Shown piece after piece: positions 26,301-33,034 of a stretch of 64,000 nt of DNA. The notes below the pieces were generated by a model. That model saw nothing but the letters and a program-made list of their open reading frames with translations. It made no database searches and had not been told where the DNA came from. Positions within the stretch are counted from its first letter, which is position 1, and each line of letters begins with the position of its first letter. The DNA lies in the NCBI GenBank assembly GCA_947628235.1, contig CANQZC010000007.1:1-64000 (forward strand), in the 5' to 3' direction. The stretch is from an uncultured Bacilli bacterium (lineage in GTDB: Bacteria; Bacillota_I; Bacilli_A; RF39; UBA660). Made by a program: the position numbers and the translations under genes.

Positions 26301-26905
26301 TTTTGTTGTTTTAAAATCGTTCGAATTTTAGAAGCGATTTCTAAATAAGAAACAATATCGATAGATAAATCTTTATAAAGTTCTTGTTCTAGTTGTTGCT
26401 CCTGCGCTAATCTTTTTTCTCTCGCACGATTCTGTAATCTAGTTTGAAATTGAGTGATATTTTCATTATGTGGAAATAAAGAATTAAAAATATCATAATG
26501 ACAATGATTCATATATTGTTGACAAAAACGCTCTAATAAATCTTCTGGAAAAAGACTTTGATAATCTAATTCATCTTTATAATCAGGGATAAAATACGAA
26601 TTTTTTTCATAGAGATCTTCTGCTTTTTCTAGAAAAGGAATCTTTTCTTTATTACCAAAAAGATAGCGACTATTATCAAATCCATATTGTCCTAAAAAAG
26701 ATGCATTTTCTTTATTCATAGAAAAAGCATATAACGCTAAAAAGAATCCTAAACTATATTGATTTGATGGTGTATCATCCGTTCCTCTAAATTTTAAAAT
26801 TCTATCATTTCTTACAAAAGCATCTAAATATGGCAATAAAGTAGAAATAAATTCTTTCGTTTCTTTAGGTACTAAAGTCTTTAATTTTTCATATGTAACT
26901 GTCAT
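23309..26905 (-). CDS. 1198-residue protein: helical repeats fused to a TelA-like C-terminal region
   Basis: I do not recognise the N-terminal 850 residues. They are helical and charged and contain a repeat of roughly 150-190 residues seen four to five times. Each unit has an ALFLA-YY type helix, a (G/N)-(I/L/V)TL-K(I/V) turn (GLTLDKI, GITLEKI, GITSQSI, HVTLEKV) and a block such as ISRLFDRNFTGSLAIERLM, INDIAHNLCSREFNKSMI or ISRNIFSKELNNSVFI. Residues about 880-1170 resemble the TelA/YaaN toxic-anion-resistance family: a GNSLAVHSRYI start, a KRSFWSRLF segment and long helices with YIEVYRRKN. The tail is charged. No membrane segment is seen. It is the first gene of a three-gene operon with its own strong promoter. 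Confidence 0.75.
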   Translation of the reverse strand: MTVTYEKLKTLVPKETKEFISTLLPYLDAFVRNDRILKFRGTDDTPSNQYSLGFFLALYAFSMNKENASFLGQYGFDNSRYLFGNKEKIPFLEKAEDLYEKNSYFIPDYKDELDYQSLFPEDLLERFCQQYMNHCHYDIFNSLFPHNENITQFQTRLQNRAREKRLAQEQQLEQELYKDLSIDIVSYLEIASKIRTILKQQNLENGYQDIMKNREEDITSLALFLALYYYKDAKVEDDVISYQGVLKEVLEEKGLTLDKIYHQLNFTISSRDIQDTKRNLFAIQTYFQKYCETKNKEISMTKIISRLFDRNFTGSLAIERLMTKLNCYVGMFDSLEELIEEKKEEKRKTLSAQYVQSFYTNLSKEGKEFIEFSAKIYQILLEKMKKKEHNQEILRDEDDADTLALFLATYYFNGDVSTFFKDYGITLEKIFKLLKIEIHKEEIESFKLNEKTLVDRYKRFVYDGVNRNRQAQNIQINDIAHNLCSREFNKSMIMEDIFHELVKNQSLQSDFLSQLQQHLEQKEAERKIQLTQKLFHDMPVSTMEYLENASRIHENLRGRIKGYQEADLIVFSLLLAIYSTNSEVKGFFAELGITSQSIYEYLEINRNLESGSPSIDLLTKEYGEYIFGGYNQGVERKDLTIYAISRNIFSKELNNSVFISKFLDHFHISYDTFLDYDQKYQEYQVKTEERRKEEQAKKFVLQYNSEVSRYLERTFKIYCGAMKKKKDQTLKLEKEEDIKEFALVASLLRTETDASRFFQKNHVTLEKVLEAAGLKLEDITRFEQENPDYLLATTTYRPYLERDFSQYQSNRKIAEIVKRIFEPETNDSLFLENVLCQVGGNYDILKEEVSSGRDYELSLTIDDRISLLAQEPIEELDPKNMRSVLHFGNSLAVHSRYIHDELPKLVLSDVHEKSLATIQDILGRVYQKQEVEPPKRSFWSRLFAIDVTSEEPKVVFNASAIQELKDAIEQNITVLSQELLGYDEIRKYIEVYRRKNRSHYLVAREMEEELKTSLAHLDPKKEEEYATFLEQSSLIQIMGDKKNRFATTNQIMQQELFKINQAIVNHFITINALEMARDDLLPLIGSELAIYQGRDTENKALEVSQSVIGLLQSLLTRNVDTAVQNMEQLKQASLPEEVFASLNKDIRVYLEGINQASTMISKVESLDIDKISLEEPEPISLETGEETPKQKKLEKPKQ

Positions 26906-26928
26906 AAATACCCCCTACAAACAATCGT

Positions 26929-26957
26929 ATTATATTATAAAATAAGGCTTTTGTAAA
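26929..26957 (-). promoter_or_regulatory. Promoter of the TelA-like/HipA-like/phosphoesterase operon
   Basis: On the minus strand TTTACA (26952-26957), exactly 17 bp, then TATAAT (26929-26934), 23 bp before the ATG at 26905. An overlapping second TATAAT lies 5 bp upstream. The ribosome binding site is a run of five G. Confidence 0.85.
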
Positions 26958-26958
26958 G

Positions 26959-26988
26959 AAAAAAGAAAAGTGATTTACTTTTCTTTTT
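26959..26988 (-). terminator. Intrinsic terminator of the FemX-type gene
   Basis: Stem AAAAAGAAAAGT (26960-26971) with ACTTTTCTTTTT (26977-26988), 5-nt loop, then TCTTT on the minus strand. The stop codon (26975-26977) is inside the hairpin. The next operon's -35 box follows immediately. Confidence 0.75.
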
Positions 26989-28195
26989 GGACTTTTACTT
27001 TCAAATGTCGTAACCATTTCATTGGCTTTCGATAAAGAGGTACTAATTTATCAAATACAAAATATAAAAAAGGTCTTACTACATAAGTAAATTCACCGAT
27101 AAATTCCGTATATTCTCCACCAAATTTTTGTTTAAATTCATGAAGTCCGGCTTCTTTTCTAGTAGATTTTGGATCCCCAATCGTACCAAATTCATCAAAG
27201 ATTTCTTTTCCTAAATCGTGAGCATAAGAAATTTGAAAATCAAAGAGTTTATAATTTGCGTAAGTATCTTTGAAACGTAAATCATTCGCTCCATATAAAT
27301 ACCAACTCTTATTTCCATAATGAACGGTAATATAACTACTAACAAAGACCTTTTCTTCCTTTAAACTAAGATAATAATTTAAATTTTCTTCTAATCTTTG
27401 CTTTTTTTCTTCGGATTGTACCTTTTCTATTTCTTCTTTCGTTACTGCAATCAGTTGTGAAACAGGAAGATACGCTAATAATAAGGAAATAGAATTACTC
27501 TCTTTAAAAATATCATAAAGTTTCGGATAAAAATCATAATTATGAGAGAAAAATCCTTGTCTTTTTTCGGTCATTTTCATAAGACGAATAAATTCTTCTA
27601 ACTCTTCTTTTTCTCCTACTTTTACTTGCACTCCATATCGATCTGCAATTTTCATCCAACGAATAACGCTTTTACTATATCTTTTTCGAATGATATCCAT
27701 ATCTTCTTGAATAGGAATTCGAAAAGTAAATCTTGGCTGCATATTTTCAAAATAAAGATTTAATTTTTTATGACGAAATCCCATCTCTTTTAAATCTTCT
27801 ACGAGTTCAAAATGATTTTCTCCTTCTATTTCTTTCGCATCTTTATCAATGGTATGTAATTTAATATCTGGATCAATCTTAAAAAAGATACCTTTCTTTT
27901 TTTTCACGAATTTTTTTATTTCTTCGGTAAATTTTTTTAAAATATCTTTATCTTCATAAGAAATTGTATACCCCCTAGGAATATAAAAATAGTTATAACC
28001 GAGTGGTAACTTTTTTTCTAAAAGAAGCGCGGTAGCAATTAATTTTCCATCTTCTTTTAATCCTACATAATAAGGTGTTAATCCTCTTACTTTAGAAGCT
28101 TCTCCCCACTCATAAGATTTTAAAAAATGAGAAGTTGGATGATTTTTAACAAAAGTAGAATATTCTTCTTTTTCTATGTTTGATAAAAATTCCAT
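26975..28195 (-). CDS. FemAB/FemX-type peptidoglycan branch aminoacyltransferase
   Basis: The 406-residue protein has the FemABX pattern. An N-terminal HFLKSYEWGE segment and FYIPRGYTI precede FKIDPDI, then the helical-arm region VIRWMKIADRYGVQV and a second GNAT-like domain with LYGAND and YANYKLFDFQISYA. The end is DEFGTIGDP and LHEFKQKFGGEYTEFIGEF. These enzymes use aminoacyl-tRNA to add side-chain residues to lipid II or the stem peptide lysine, allowing interpeptide bridges. It is preceded by an extended -10 promoter and ends at its own terminator, so it is a single-gene unit downstream of noc. Confidence 0.92.
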   Translation of the reverse strand: MEFLSNIEKEEYSTFVKNHPTSHFLKSYEWGEASKVRGLTPYYVGLKEDGKLIATALLLEKKLPLGYNYFYIPRGYTISYEDKDILKKFTEEIKKFVKKKKGIFFKIDPDIKLHTIDKDAKEIEGENHFELVEDLKEMGFRHKKLNLYFENMQPRFTFRIPIQEDMDIIRKRYSKSVIRWMKIADRYGVQVKVGEKEELEEFIRLMKMTEKRQGFFSHNYDFYPKLYDIFKESNSISLLLAYLPVSQLIAVTKEEIEKVQSEEKKQRLEENLNYYLSLKEEKVFVSSYITVHYGNKSWYLYGANDLRFKDTYANYKLFDFQISYAHDLGKEIFDEFGTIGDPKSTRKEAGLHEFKQKFGGEYTEFIGEFTYVVRPFLYFVFDKLVPLYRKPMKWLRHLKVKVQKEK

Positions 28196-28217
28196 AATCT
28201 TTCCTCCTCACTCTTTC

Positions 28218-28226
28218 ATTATAACA
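28218..28226 (-). promoter_or_regulatory. Extended -10 promoter of the FemX-type gene
   Basis: TGTTATAAT on the minus strand, 23 bp before the start at 28195. No good -35 box is seen. It lies just after the noc terminator. Confidence 0.6.
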
Positions 28227-28233
28227 TAAAAAG

Positions 28234-28259
28234 AAAATAAAAAAGGTGTTAGTACACCT
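28234..28259 (-). terminator. Intrinsic terminator of the noc-like gene
   Basis: Stem AGGTGT (28244-28249) with ACACCT (28254-28259), 4-nt loop, then six T on the minus strand. The TAG stop (28258-28260) overlaps the stem. Confidence 0.85.
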
Positions 28260-30054
28260 AATTTTTATTAATTTTGATAATTACTTGATATTCATCTTCT
28301 AGGTCATATTCTTCTGTATCAATAGAATATCCACATTTTTCAATCGTATCATTAAGTTGACGAACCAAACCAATAATCTTTTTGAAATCTACTCTTTCAA
28401 CAGGTTTTGCAGATTCTGGAAGAACTGGATCATATTGTTTTGAATAATCCGTAATAATGATTGGTTGAATATCTACCTTTTGTTCTTTTAAAGAATCCCC
28501 GGTTGCTACATCTACAGGTGCTGGTGTGGATGGTATAGTTACCCCTCCTGGAACTTCTGTAGAATCATCCTCCTCTGTTGTTGGTTCAACAAAAGCATCT
28601 GGTAAACTTCCTTCTACAATTGGAGTAGATGGAATCGTCGTCATAGATGGTACAGCTGGAATAGATGGCATAACAGGTGCCGTTGGAATAGAAGGGGTAG
28701 GTGCGACTGGTGTGGATGGTACTTCTATAGTTGGTGTTGGCATCACTGGCTCTACACTTGGTACCTCAATTGGTGGTACTGGTATTGCTGGTTCTACGCT
28801 TGGTACTTCTATTGCTGGTGTTGGCATCACTGGTTCTACTGTTGGTACTTCCATTGCTGGAGTTGGCATTGCTGGTTCTACACTTGGTGTTTCCGTGATT
28901 GGAACTGGCATCACTGGATCCATAGGTGATACCTCTACAGTTGGTTCAGGCATTACTGGTTCTACCATTGGTACTACTGGTTCTTGTCCATTTAAAGCAT
29001 TTTCCATTGCTTGCGCATCTCTTTGGGTTGGAGTTGCTAATAAATCTTGTAAATTTAATGGTTTTTCTTCTACCACTACACCATTACTATTGAAAACAAA
29101 AGATGATGGTGGAACGGTAGTTTGTCCAGGAATTGGAGAACTTCCAAAAATAGAAGCAGCTCCATTCATCATAGAATTAGAAGCAACTGTTGGATTTTCC
29201 ACAATTGGTGTTTGTGGCATTGCTCCTGTTTCCATAGAACTTGGCATATCTGCTGAAGGAACTGTTGGAACAGGAGTTACTGATGATGATTGACTCATTA
29301 ATAGAGAATTAAAATCTGGTTTCGTGTCAGAAAGAATATCTTGAGCTTGATTTTGAATTTTATCTACATCCATAAATCCTGGATTTTCTGGAGAAAAGGC
29401 ATTGGTATTTACCTCTCCTTGTGGTTCATCAATTGGTTCTGTAATAAATGTACTCATTTTCTCTATTTCCTCCTCTGTCTTTCGAACAGTTAATCTTTCT
29501 TTAATAATTCTATCTAGCATTGCTTTTTGTTTGTCTTTTTCTTTTAATTTCAATAAGGATCTTGCATGTCTTTCAGAAATTTTATCTTCCATCAAGGCTT
29601 CTTGTACTTCATCACAAAGATTTAAAAGACGAATTTTATTAGCAACAGCAGATTGACTTCTCCCCAATTTAACAGCTAATTGTTCTTGGGTTAAATATCC
29701 CATATCTAAAATTTTTTTATAAGAGATTGCTTCTTCGATAGGAGTTAAATCTCTTCTTTGAACATTTTCAATTAAGGCAACTTCTGCGCTATCTTTATCA
29801 TTAAAACTAGAGATAATTGCTGGAATAGTATCTTTTCCTGCTAAGACACTTGCTTTATATCTTCTTTCACCAGCGATAATCTCATATTTATCGCCGATTG
29901 GACGAACGATAATTGGTTGAATAACGCCATGTTCCTTAATGGATTCAGATAATTCAATAATAGAGTCTTCATTAAATTTAATTCTTGGTTGAAACCGATT
30001 TGGCAAGATATCATTTAAATCTAAATCGACTACTTTTGCTTTCGTCTCGTCCAT
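28258..30054 (-). CDS. noc: Noc-like ParB/Noc-family protein with a long proline-rich repeat linker
   Basis: The 598-residue protein has the ParB/Noc CTP-binding N-domain (GERRYKAS, residues 62-69; ENVQRRDLTP, 96-105) and a helix-turn-helix (about 119-146). A disordered Pro/Val/Glu/Thr-rich region of over 300 residues follows, then a C-terminal dimerisation-like segment (about 555-598). Q134, K140, N145 and R162 align with the four positions I recall as separating Noc from ParB. Three match Noc (Gln, Lys, Arg). Position downstream of rsmG is the Noc locus, though four genes intervene. No ParA is adjacent. Noc of Bacillus is about 280 residues, so the linker more than doubles it. The promoter carries putative own binding sites. 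Confidence 0.8.
   Translation of the reverse strand: MDETKAKVVDLDLNDILPNRFQPRIKFNEDSIIELSESIKEHGVIQPIIVRPIGDKYEIIAGERRYKASVLAGKDTIPAIISSFNDKDSAEVALIENVQRRDLTPIEEAISYKKILDMGYLTQEQLAVKLGRSQSAVANKIRLLNLCDEVQEALMEDKISERHARSLLKLKEKDKQKAMLDRIIKERLTVRKTEEEIEKMSTFITEPIDEPQGEVNTNAFSPENPGFMDVDKIQNQAQDILSDTKPDFNSLLMSQSSSVTPVPTVPSADMPSSMETGAMPQTPIVENPTVASNSMMNGAASIFGSSPIPGQTTVPPSSFVFNSNGVVVEEKPLNLQDLLATPTQRDAQAMENALNGQEPVVPMVEPVMPEPTVEVSPMDPVMPVPITETPSVEPAMPTPAMEVPTVEPVMPTPAIEVPSVEPAIPVPPIEVPSVEPVMPTPTIEVPSTPVAPTPSIPTAPVMPSIPAVPSMTTIPSTPIVEGSLPDAFVEPTTEEDDSTEVPGGVTIPSTPAPVDVATGDSLKEQKVDIQPIIITDYSKQYDPVLPESAKPVERVDFKKIIGLVRQLNDTIEKCGYSIDTEEYDLEDEYQVIIKINKN
28718..28969 (-). repeat. About six 42-bp tandem repeats inside the noc-like gene
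   Basis: Units start at 28718, 28760, 28802, 28844, 28886 and 28925; the last two are 39 and 45 bp. They encode about six copies of a 14-residue unit close to VEPVMPTPAIEVPS (residues about 362-446). Differences between units are mainly synonymous or conservative. All lengths are multiples of three, so repeat number can change without a frameshift. Confidence 0.9.
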
Positions 30055-30083
30055 AGATAACCTCTTTTCTACCTTATGTTTCC

Positions 30084-30112
30084 ATTATAATATAATTTGG
30101 GAAATATTACAA
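30084..30112 (-). promoter_or_regulatory. Promoter of the noc-like gene
   Basis: On the minus strand TTGTAA (30107-30112), a 17-bp spacer and TATAAT (30084-30089), 29 bp before the start at 30054. The spacer holds one copy of the direct repeat listed next. Confidence 0.82.
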
Positions 30113-30130
30113 TAACCTTTGGGAAATATT
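30096..30130 (-). promoter_or_regulatory. Two direct repeats over the noc promoter, candidate Noc operator
   Basis: The 13-mer AATATTTCCCAAA (minus strand) occurs exactly at 30096-30108 and again at 30118-30130, 22 bp apart. One copy lies in the promoter spacer and one just upstream of the -35 box. Each contains ATTTCCC, one arm of the known Noc palindrome ATTTCCCGGGAAAT. Autoregulation is inferred. Confidence 0.6.
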
Positions 30131-30138
30131 TCAAAGAT

Positions 30139-30169
30139 AAAAAAGAAAGGAACTTTTATTTCCCTTCTT
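30139..30169 (-). terminator. Intrinsic terminator of the surface-acetylation operon
   Basis: Stem AAGAAAGGAA (30143-30152) with TTCCCTTCTT (30160-30169), one mismatch, 7-nt loop, then TTTTAT on the minus strand. The stop codon (30156-30158) is in the loop region. Confidence 0.72.
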
Positions 30170-30641
30170 GATTTAATTTATATTCGATACTAACAATCTC
30201 ATTTTCTTCAAAGATAAAGGTTAATATGGTATTTCCCTTCGTATAAACATAGGCTCCATAAGCATCTTCATACTGATTTCCATAAGTTTGAACTACTTCT
30301 TCTTTGGTATTTCCCAAATGAATTCCTTCCTTGGTAGATACCTTATCCGTTAAAAGCGTAATCGTATAAATTTTTTGAGTAGAAGAATCTACATAGTTAT
30401 AAATTTCATAATCTGGATAAGTATAGATGTAATCTTCTCCTTCAAAAGCACAACTTTTTACAGTTTGGGTCGTAAAATCTTTTCCTAAAGCATCTTGTAC
30501 TTTTTGAAATTCTTCCCCTACTTCGATATCTATATCTCCCACATGAAATACATAAGTTTCTAGTGCTTCTTCCTGTTCTTTTTTGGCACCACAACCTGTA
30601 AGAAGTAAAATACTAATTAAAAATAATCCTATTTTTTTCAT
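30156..30641 (-). CDS. Lipoprotein of unknown function in the acetylation operon
   Basis: The 161-residue protein starts with a signal peptide ending in the lipobox LLTGC (Cys at about residue 17), so it should be lipid-anchored outside the membrane. The mature part has strands, two further regions with FEGEDY and LGNTKEEVVQTYG, and a C-terminal FIFEENEIVSIEYKL. That resembles small outer-surface lipoproteins of the SmpA/OmlA-like or PepSY-like size class. I cannot assign a family. The start overlaps the SGNH gene by four bases, making it the last gene of the operon. Confidence 0.75.
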   Translation of the reverse strand: MKKIGLFLISILLLTGCGAKKEQEEALETYVFHVGDIDIEVGEEFQKVQDALGKDFTTQTVKSCAFEGEDYIYTYPDYEIYNYVDSSTQKIYTITLLTDKVSTKEGIHLGNTKEEVVQTYGNQYEDAYGAYVYTKGNTILTFIFEENEIVSIEYKLNQEGK

Positions 30642-31693
30642 TCTTTCCCTCCGTACATTGTAATTTTACCATATTTTTCTAGTTCTAAATATTGTTCTTC
30701 TTTCATTTCTTCATAATATTTTGTTTTCTCTTCATATTTTTTAGCAGTCTTCTCATCTCTTCGCATATCTTCTAAAAGATAGTGATCTTGAATATAAGAT
30801 CCTAAATAACGAGTTAATTTTTCTGCTCCTTTGATATTAAAATGAAGTCCGGCATCATAGGTATCTAGTTGATAATCTATTTCCATTTCTTCTACTTTAT
30901 CATAAAGATTTAGATAAGTTAAATGATTTGAATAAGCGTATTCTTTTACTTGGTTATCATATTCCTCATACCAATAAGGATAAGTGGAAGGAGTTTTTAT
31001 TAAAATCAATTCAATATCATTTTCTTGACACAATTTTCGAATTTTTTCTAGATACTCCATATTTTCTTTGGGAAACTCATAATTTGAAAGAGGTGTTCCA
31101 CGATAAATCGTCGTTACTGGAAGCGTATCTACTCTCATTAAATATCCATTATGCGTAATTTGTTTCTTTTGAAAATAATATTTAAAATCTTCTGAAGTTA
31201 ATTGAAAAATACGACTATGATAACGAAAGATAGGAAATAAATAAGAAAGAAAGGTTTCTCCTTCGACTTTCGTTTCTTTTATTAAATCATATTTAATAGA
31301 AGAGTTTTTCATACCATCTAAAAGAAGTCGATGATAAGATTCTTTTTCGTATTCTTCGCCATAACGAAGAGCGTTCACACTTAAAATGACAATGTTAGGA
31401 GTTTCATAACGAAGAGTCTCTCTTAGAAGATGATAAGAAGAGGACATTAATTGTTGTGAATTTCCACGAATATAAGAAGTATATCCAAACTCATTAAATA
31501 GCGTAATGGGAGAATAATTGGAATATACTTCACAATCTCCTAAAAAGAGAATTTGATGATTTTTATCATCTTCATAGTATTCCCTTGTCATCGCCCCTTC
31601 TACTAATTCTTCTTGATATTTTGGAACAACTAATCTTTGTAATCCTAAAAAGAGAACAATGAAAAGGATAAAATAAAGGATAAATCGTTTCAT
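30638..31693 (-). CDS. SGNH-type, DltD/AlgX-like membrane-anchored acyl transferase partner
   Basis: The 351-residue protein has one N-terminal membrane helix. An extracellular SGNH-like fold follows. FLGDCEVYSNYSP (about residues 50-62) stands at the GDS block with Cys where Ser is usual. The C-terminal catalytic pair DAGLHFNIKGAEKL supplies Asp and His. Such proteins work beside MBOAT membrane transferases to acylate extracellular polymers, as DltD, AlgX or PatB do. It lies 8 bp after the MBOAT gene, which supports that pairing. The Ser-to-Cys position needs structural checking; a neighbouring Ser (YSNYS) could serve instead. Confidence 0.78.
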   Translation of the reverse strand: MKRFILYFILFIVLFLGLQRLVVPKYQEELVEGAMTREYYEDDKNHQILFLGDCEVYSNYSPITLFNEFGYTSYIRGNSQQLMSSSYHLLRETLRYETPNIVILSVNALRYGEEYEKESYHRLLLDGMKNSSIKYDLIKETKVEGETFLSYLFPIFRYHSRIFQLTSEDFKYYFQKKQITHNGYLMRVDTLPVTTIYRGTPLSNYEFPKENMEYLEKIRKLCQENDIELILIKTPSTYPYWYEEYDNQVKEYAYSNHLTYLNLYDKVEEMEIDYQLDTYDAGLHFNIKGAEKLTRYLGSYIQDHYLLEDMRRDEKTAKKYEEKTKYYEEMKEEQYLELEKYGKITMYGGKE

Positions 31694-31701
31694 AACACCA
31701 C

Positions 31702-33024
31702 CTAAAATCTACTATAAATGAAATCTGTTTTTACAAAAGAAAATCCATAATTACCAAAAAGAATAATCACTAAAAGAAATCCTATTAAAAGAAGATAATC
31801 GCGATTTCGTCCTAAAAAAGAAAACTTTTTTTGATGAAATTTTTGATAATCTACAAATCCTAAAAAGAGAATAGAAAGACATAAAATTCCATAGTTCATA
31901 GGACTCATAATTTGAAATAATGGAATCGTAAATTTACTTGCTTGAAAAATCGATAGAATACTTTCTAAGTTAGGATACATAAAGAAAATCCATAAGAGAC
32001 ATACGAAACAATAATTTCCTAAAATCGCTATTCTTTTCTTTGGATCATAAGAACATTTTTTCTCTAAAATGAGAAAAATACCACTAAGAAGTCCCCATAA
32101 AAGAAAGTTCCAAGAAACACCGTGCCATAATCCGCTTAATAAAAATACGATTAAAATATTTCTTGCCCATTTTCCTTTTTGATTACCACCTAAAGGTCGA
32201 TAAACATAATCTTTTAACCAATGAGATAAGGACATGTGCCAACGATTCCAAAATTGCGTTAAATTTTTAGAAAAATATGGAGTCTCAAAATTTTCTTCTA
32301 AATCGATTTGTAACATGGTAGAAAATCCTAAAACGATATCAATTCCACCTGAAAAATCAGCATAGATTTGAATTCCATAAAGAAGAAGTCCTAAAATAGG
32401 AATAACACCACCAATATTTTCAGTTACAATATAATTTATTAGAAGAAAAAGTGGATTCGCAATCAATAATTTTTTAAAAATTCCATAGAGAATACGAAGA
32501 AAGCCATCCACTATTTTTTGACGCTGAAAAGTAGGTGTAGAAAAAAGCGTTTTTTCTACTTTTTGATATCGATTAATTGGTCCTAAAATCAAGGTTGGAA
32601 AAAAAGAAATACATAGAAAAAAACGGAAAAAACCATTCGTTTTGATTTTCTTTTGATAGACATCTATTAAATAGGATAAGGAAGATAATGTATAATAAGA
32701 AATTCCTAAGGGAACAAGAAGATTAGCACCAGTAATATATCTATATAAATCATATTTTAAAGTAAATAATAAAAATAAATGAATAAAAATACCAACTATT
32801 AATTTTTGTTTATTTTGTTTTTGAGAAGTTCCTTTTTCTATCCATACACTAAAAAGATAAGTAAGAATACTACTTCCTAAAAGATAGAGAATATTTGATT
32901 GAAAACAATAAAACAAAACACTAAAAAGGAGTAATATTACCCATCTATTTTTGATAGGAATAAGATAGTAACTTAAAAATACTAAGAATAAAAATAAGAA
33001 AAAAGGAAATGAAATAAGATTCAT
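31702..33024 (-). CDS. MBOAT-family membrane O-acyltransferase (DltB/AlgI-like)
   Basis: The 440-residue polytopic protein has about ten or more hydrophobic segments. It carries the MBOAT signatures: PLGISYYTLSSLSYLIDVY, FFPTLILGPINRY, FWNRWHMSLSHWLKDYVYRPLGGN and the catalytic His region LLSGLWHGVSWNFLLWGL. It should pass an acyl group, typically acetyl, across the membrane to an extracellular acceptor with help from the SGNH protein encoded next. There are no dltA or dltC genes, so D-alanylation is unlikely. An exopolysaccharide or secondary wall polymer acetylation role is more likely. Confidence 0.92.
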   Translation of the reverse strand: MNLISFPFFLFLFLVFLSYYLIPIKNRWVILLLFSVLFYCFQSNILYLLGSSILTYLFSVWIEKGTSQKQNKQKLIVGIFIHLFLLFTLKYDLYRYITGANLLVPLGISYYTLSSLSYLIDVYQKKIKTNGFFRFFLCISFFPTLILGPINRYQKVEKTLFSTPTFQRQKIVDGFLRILYGIFKKLLIANPLFLLINYIVTENIGGVIPILGLLLYGIQIYADFSGGIDIVLGFSTMLQIDLEENFETPYFSKNLTQFWNRWHMSLSHWLKDYVYRPLGGNQKGKWARNILIVFLLSGLWHGVSWNFLLWGLLSGIFLILEKKCSYDPKKRIAILGNYCFVCLLWIFFMYPNLESILSIFQASKFTIPLFQIMSPMNYGILCLSILFLGFVDYQKFHQKKFSFLGRNRDYLLLIGFLLVIILFGNYGFSFVKTDFIYSRF

Positions 33025-33034
33025 AATTCACCTA

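Noticed and set aside
28526-29293. A 255-codon plus-strand open frame rich in Gly, Thr, Ile and Val, collagen- or adhesin-like in look
   Set aside because: It is the antisense shadow of the Pro/Val/Glu repeat region of the noc-like gene; it has no ribosome binding site and the minus-strand product is clearly real.
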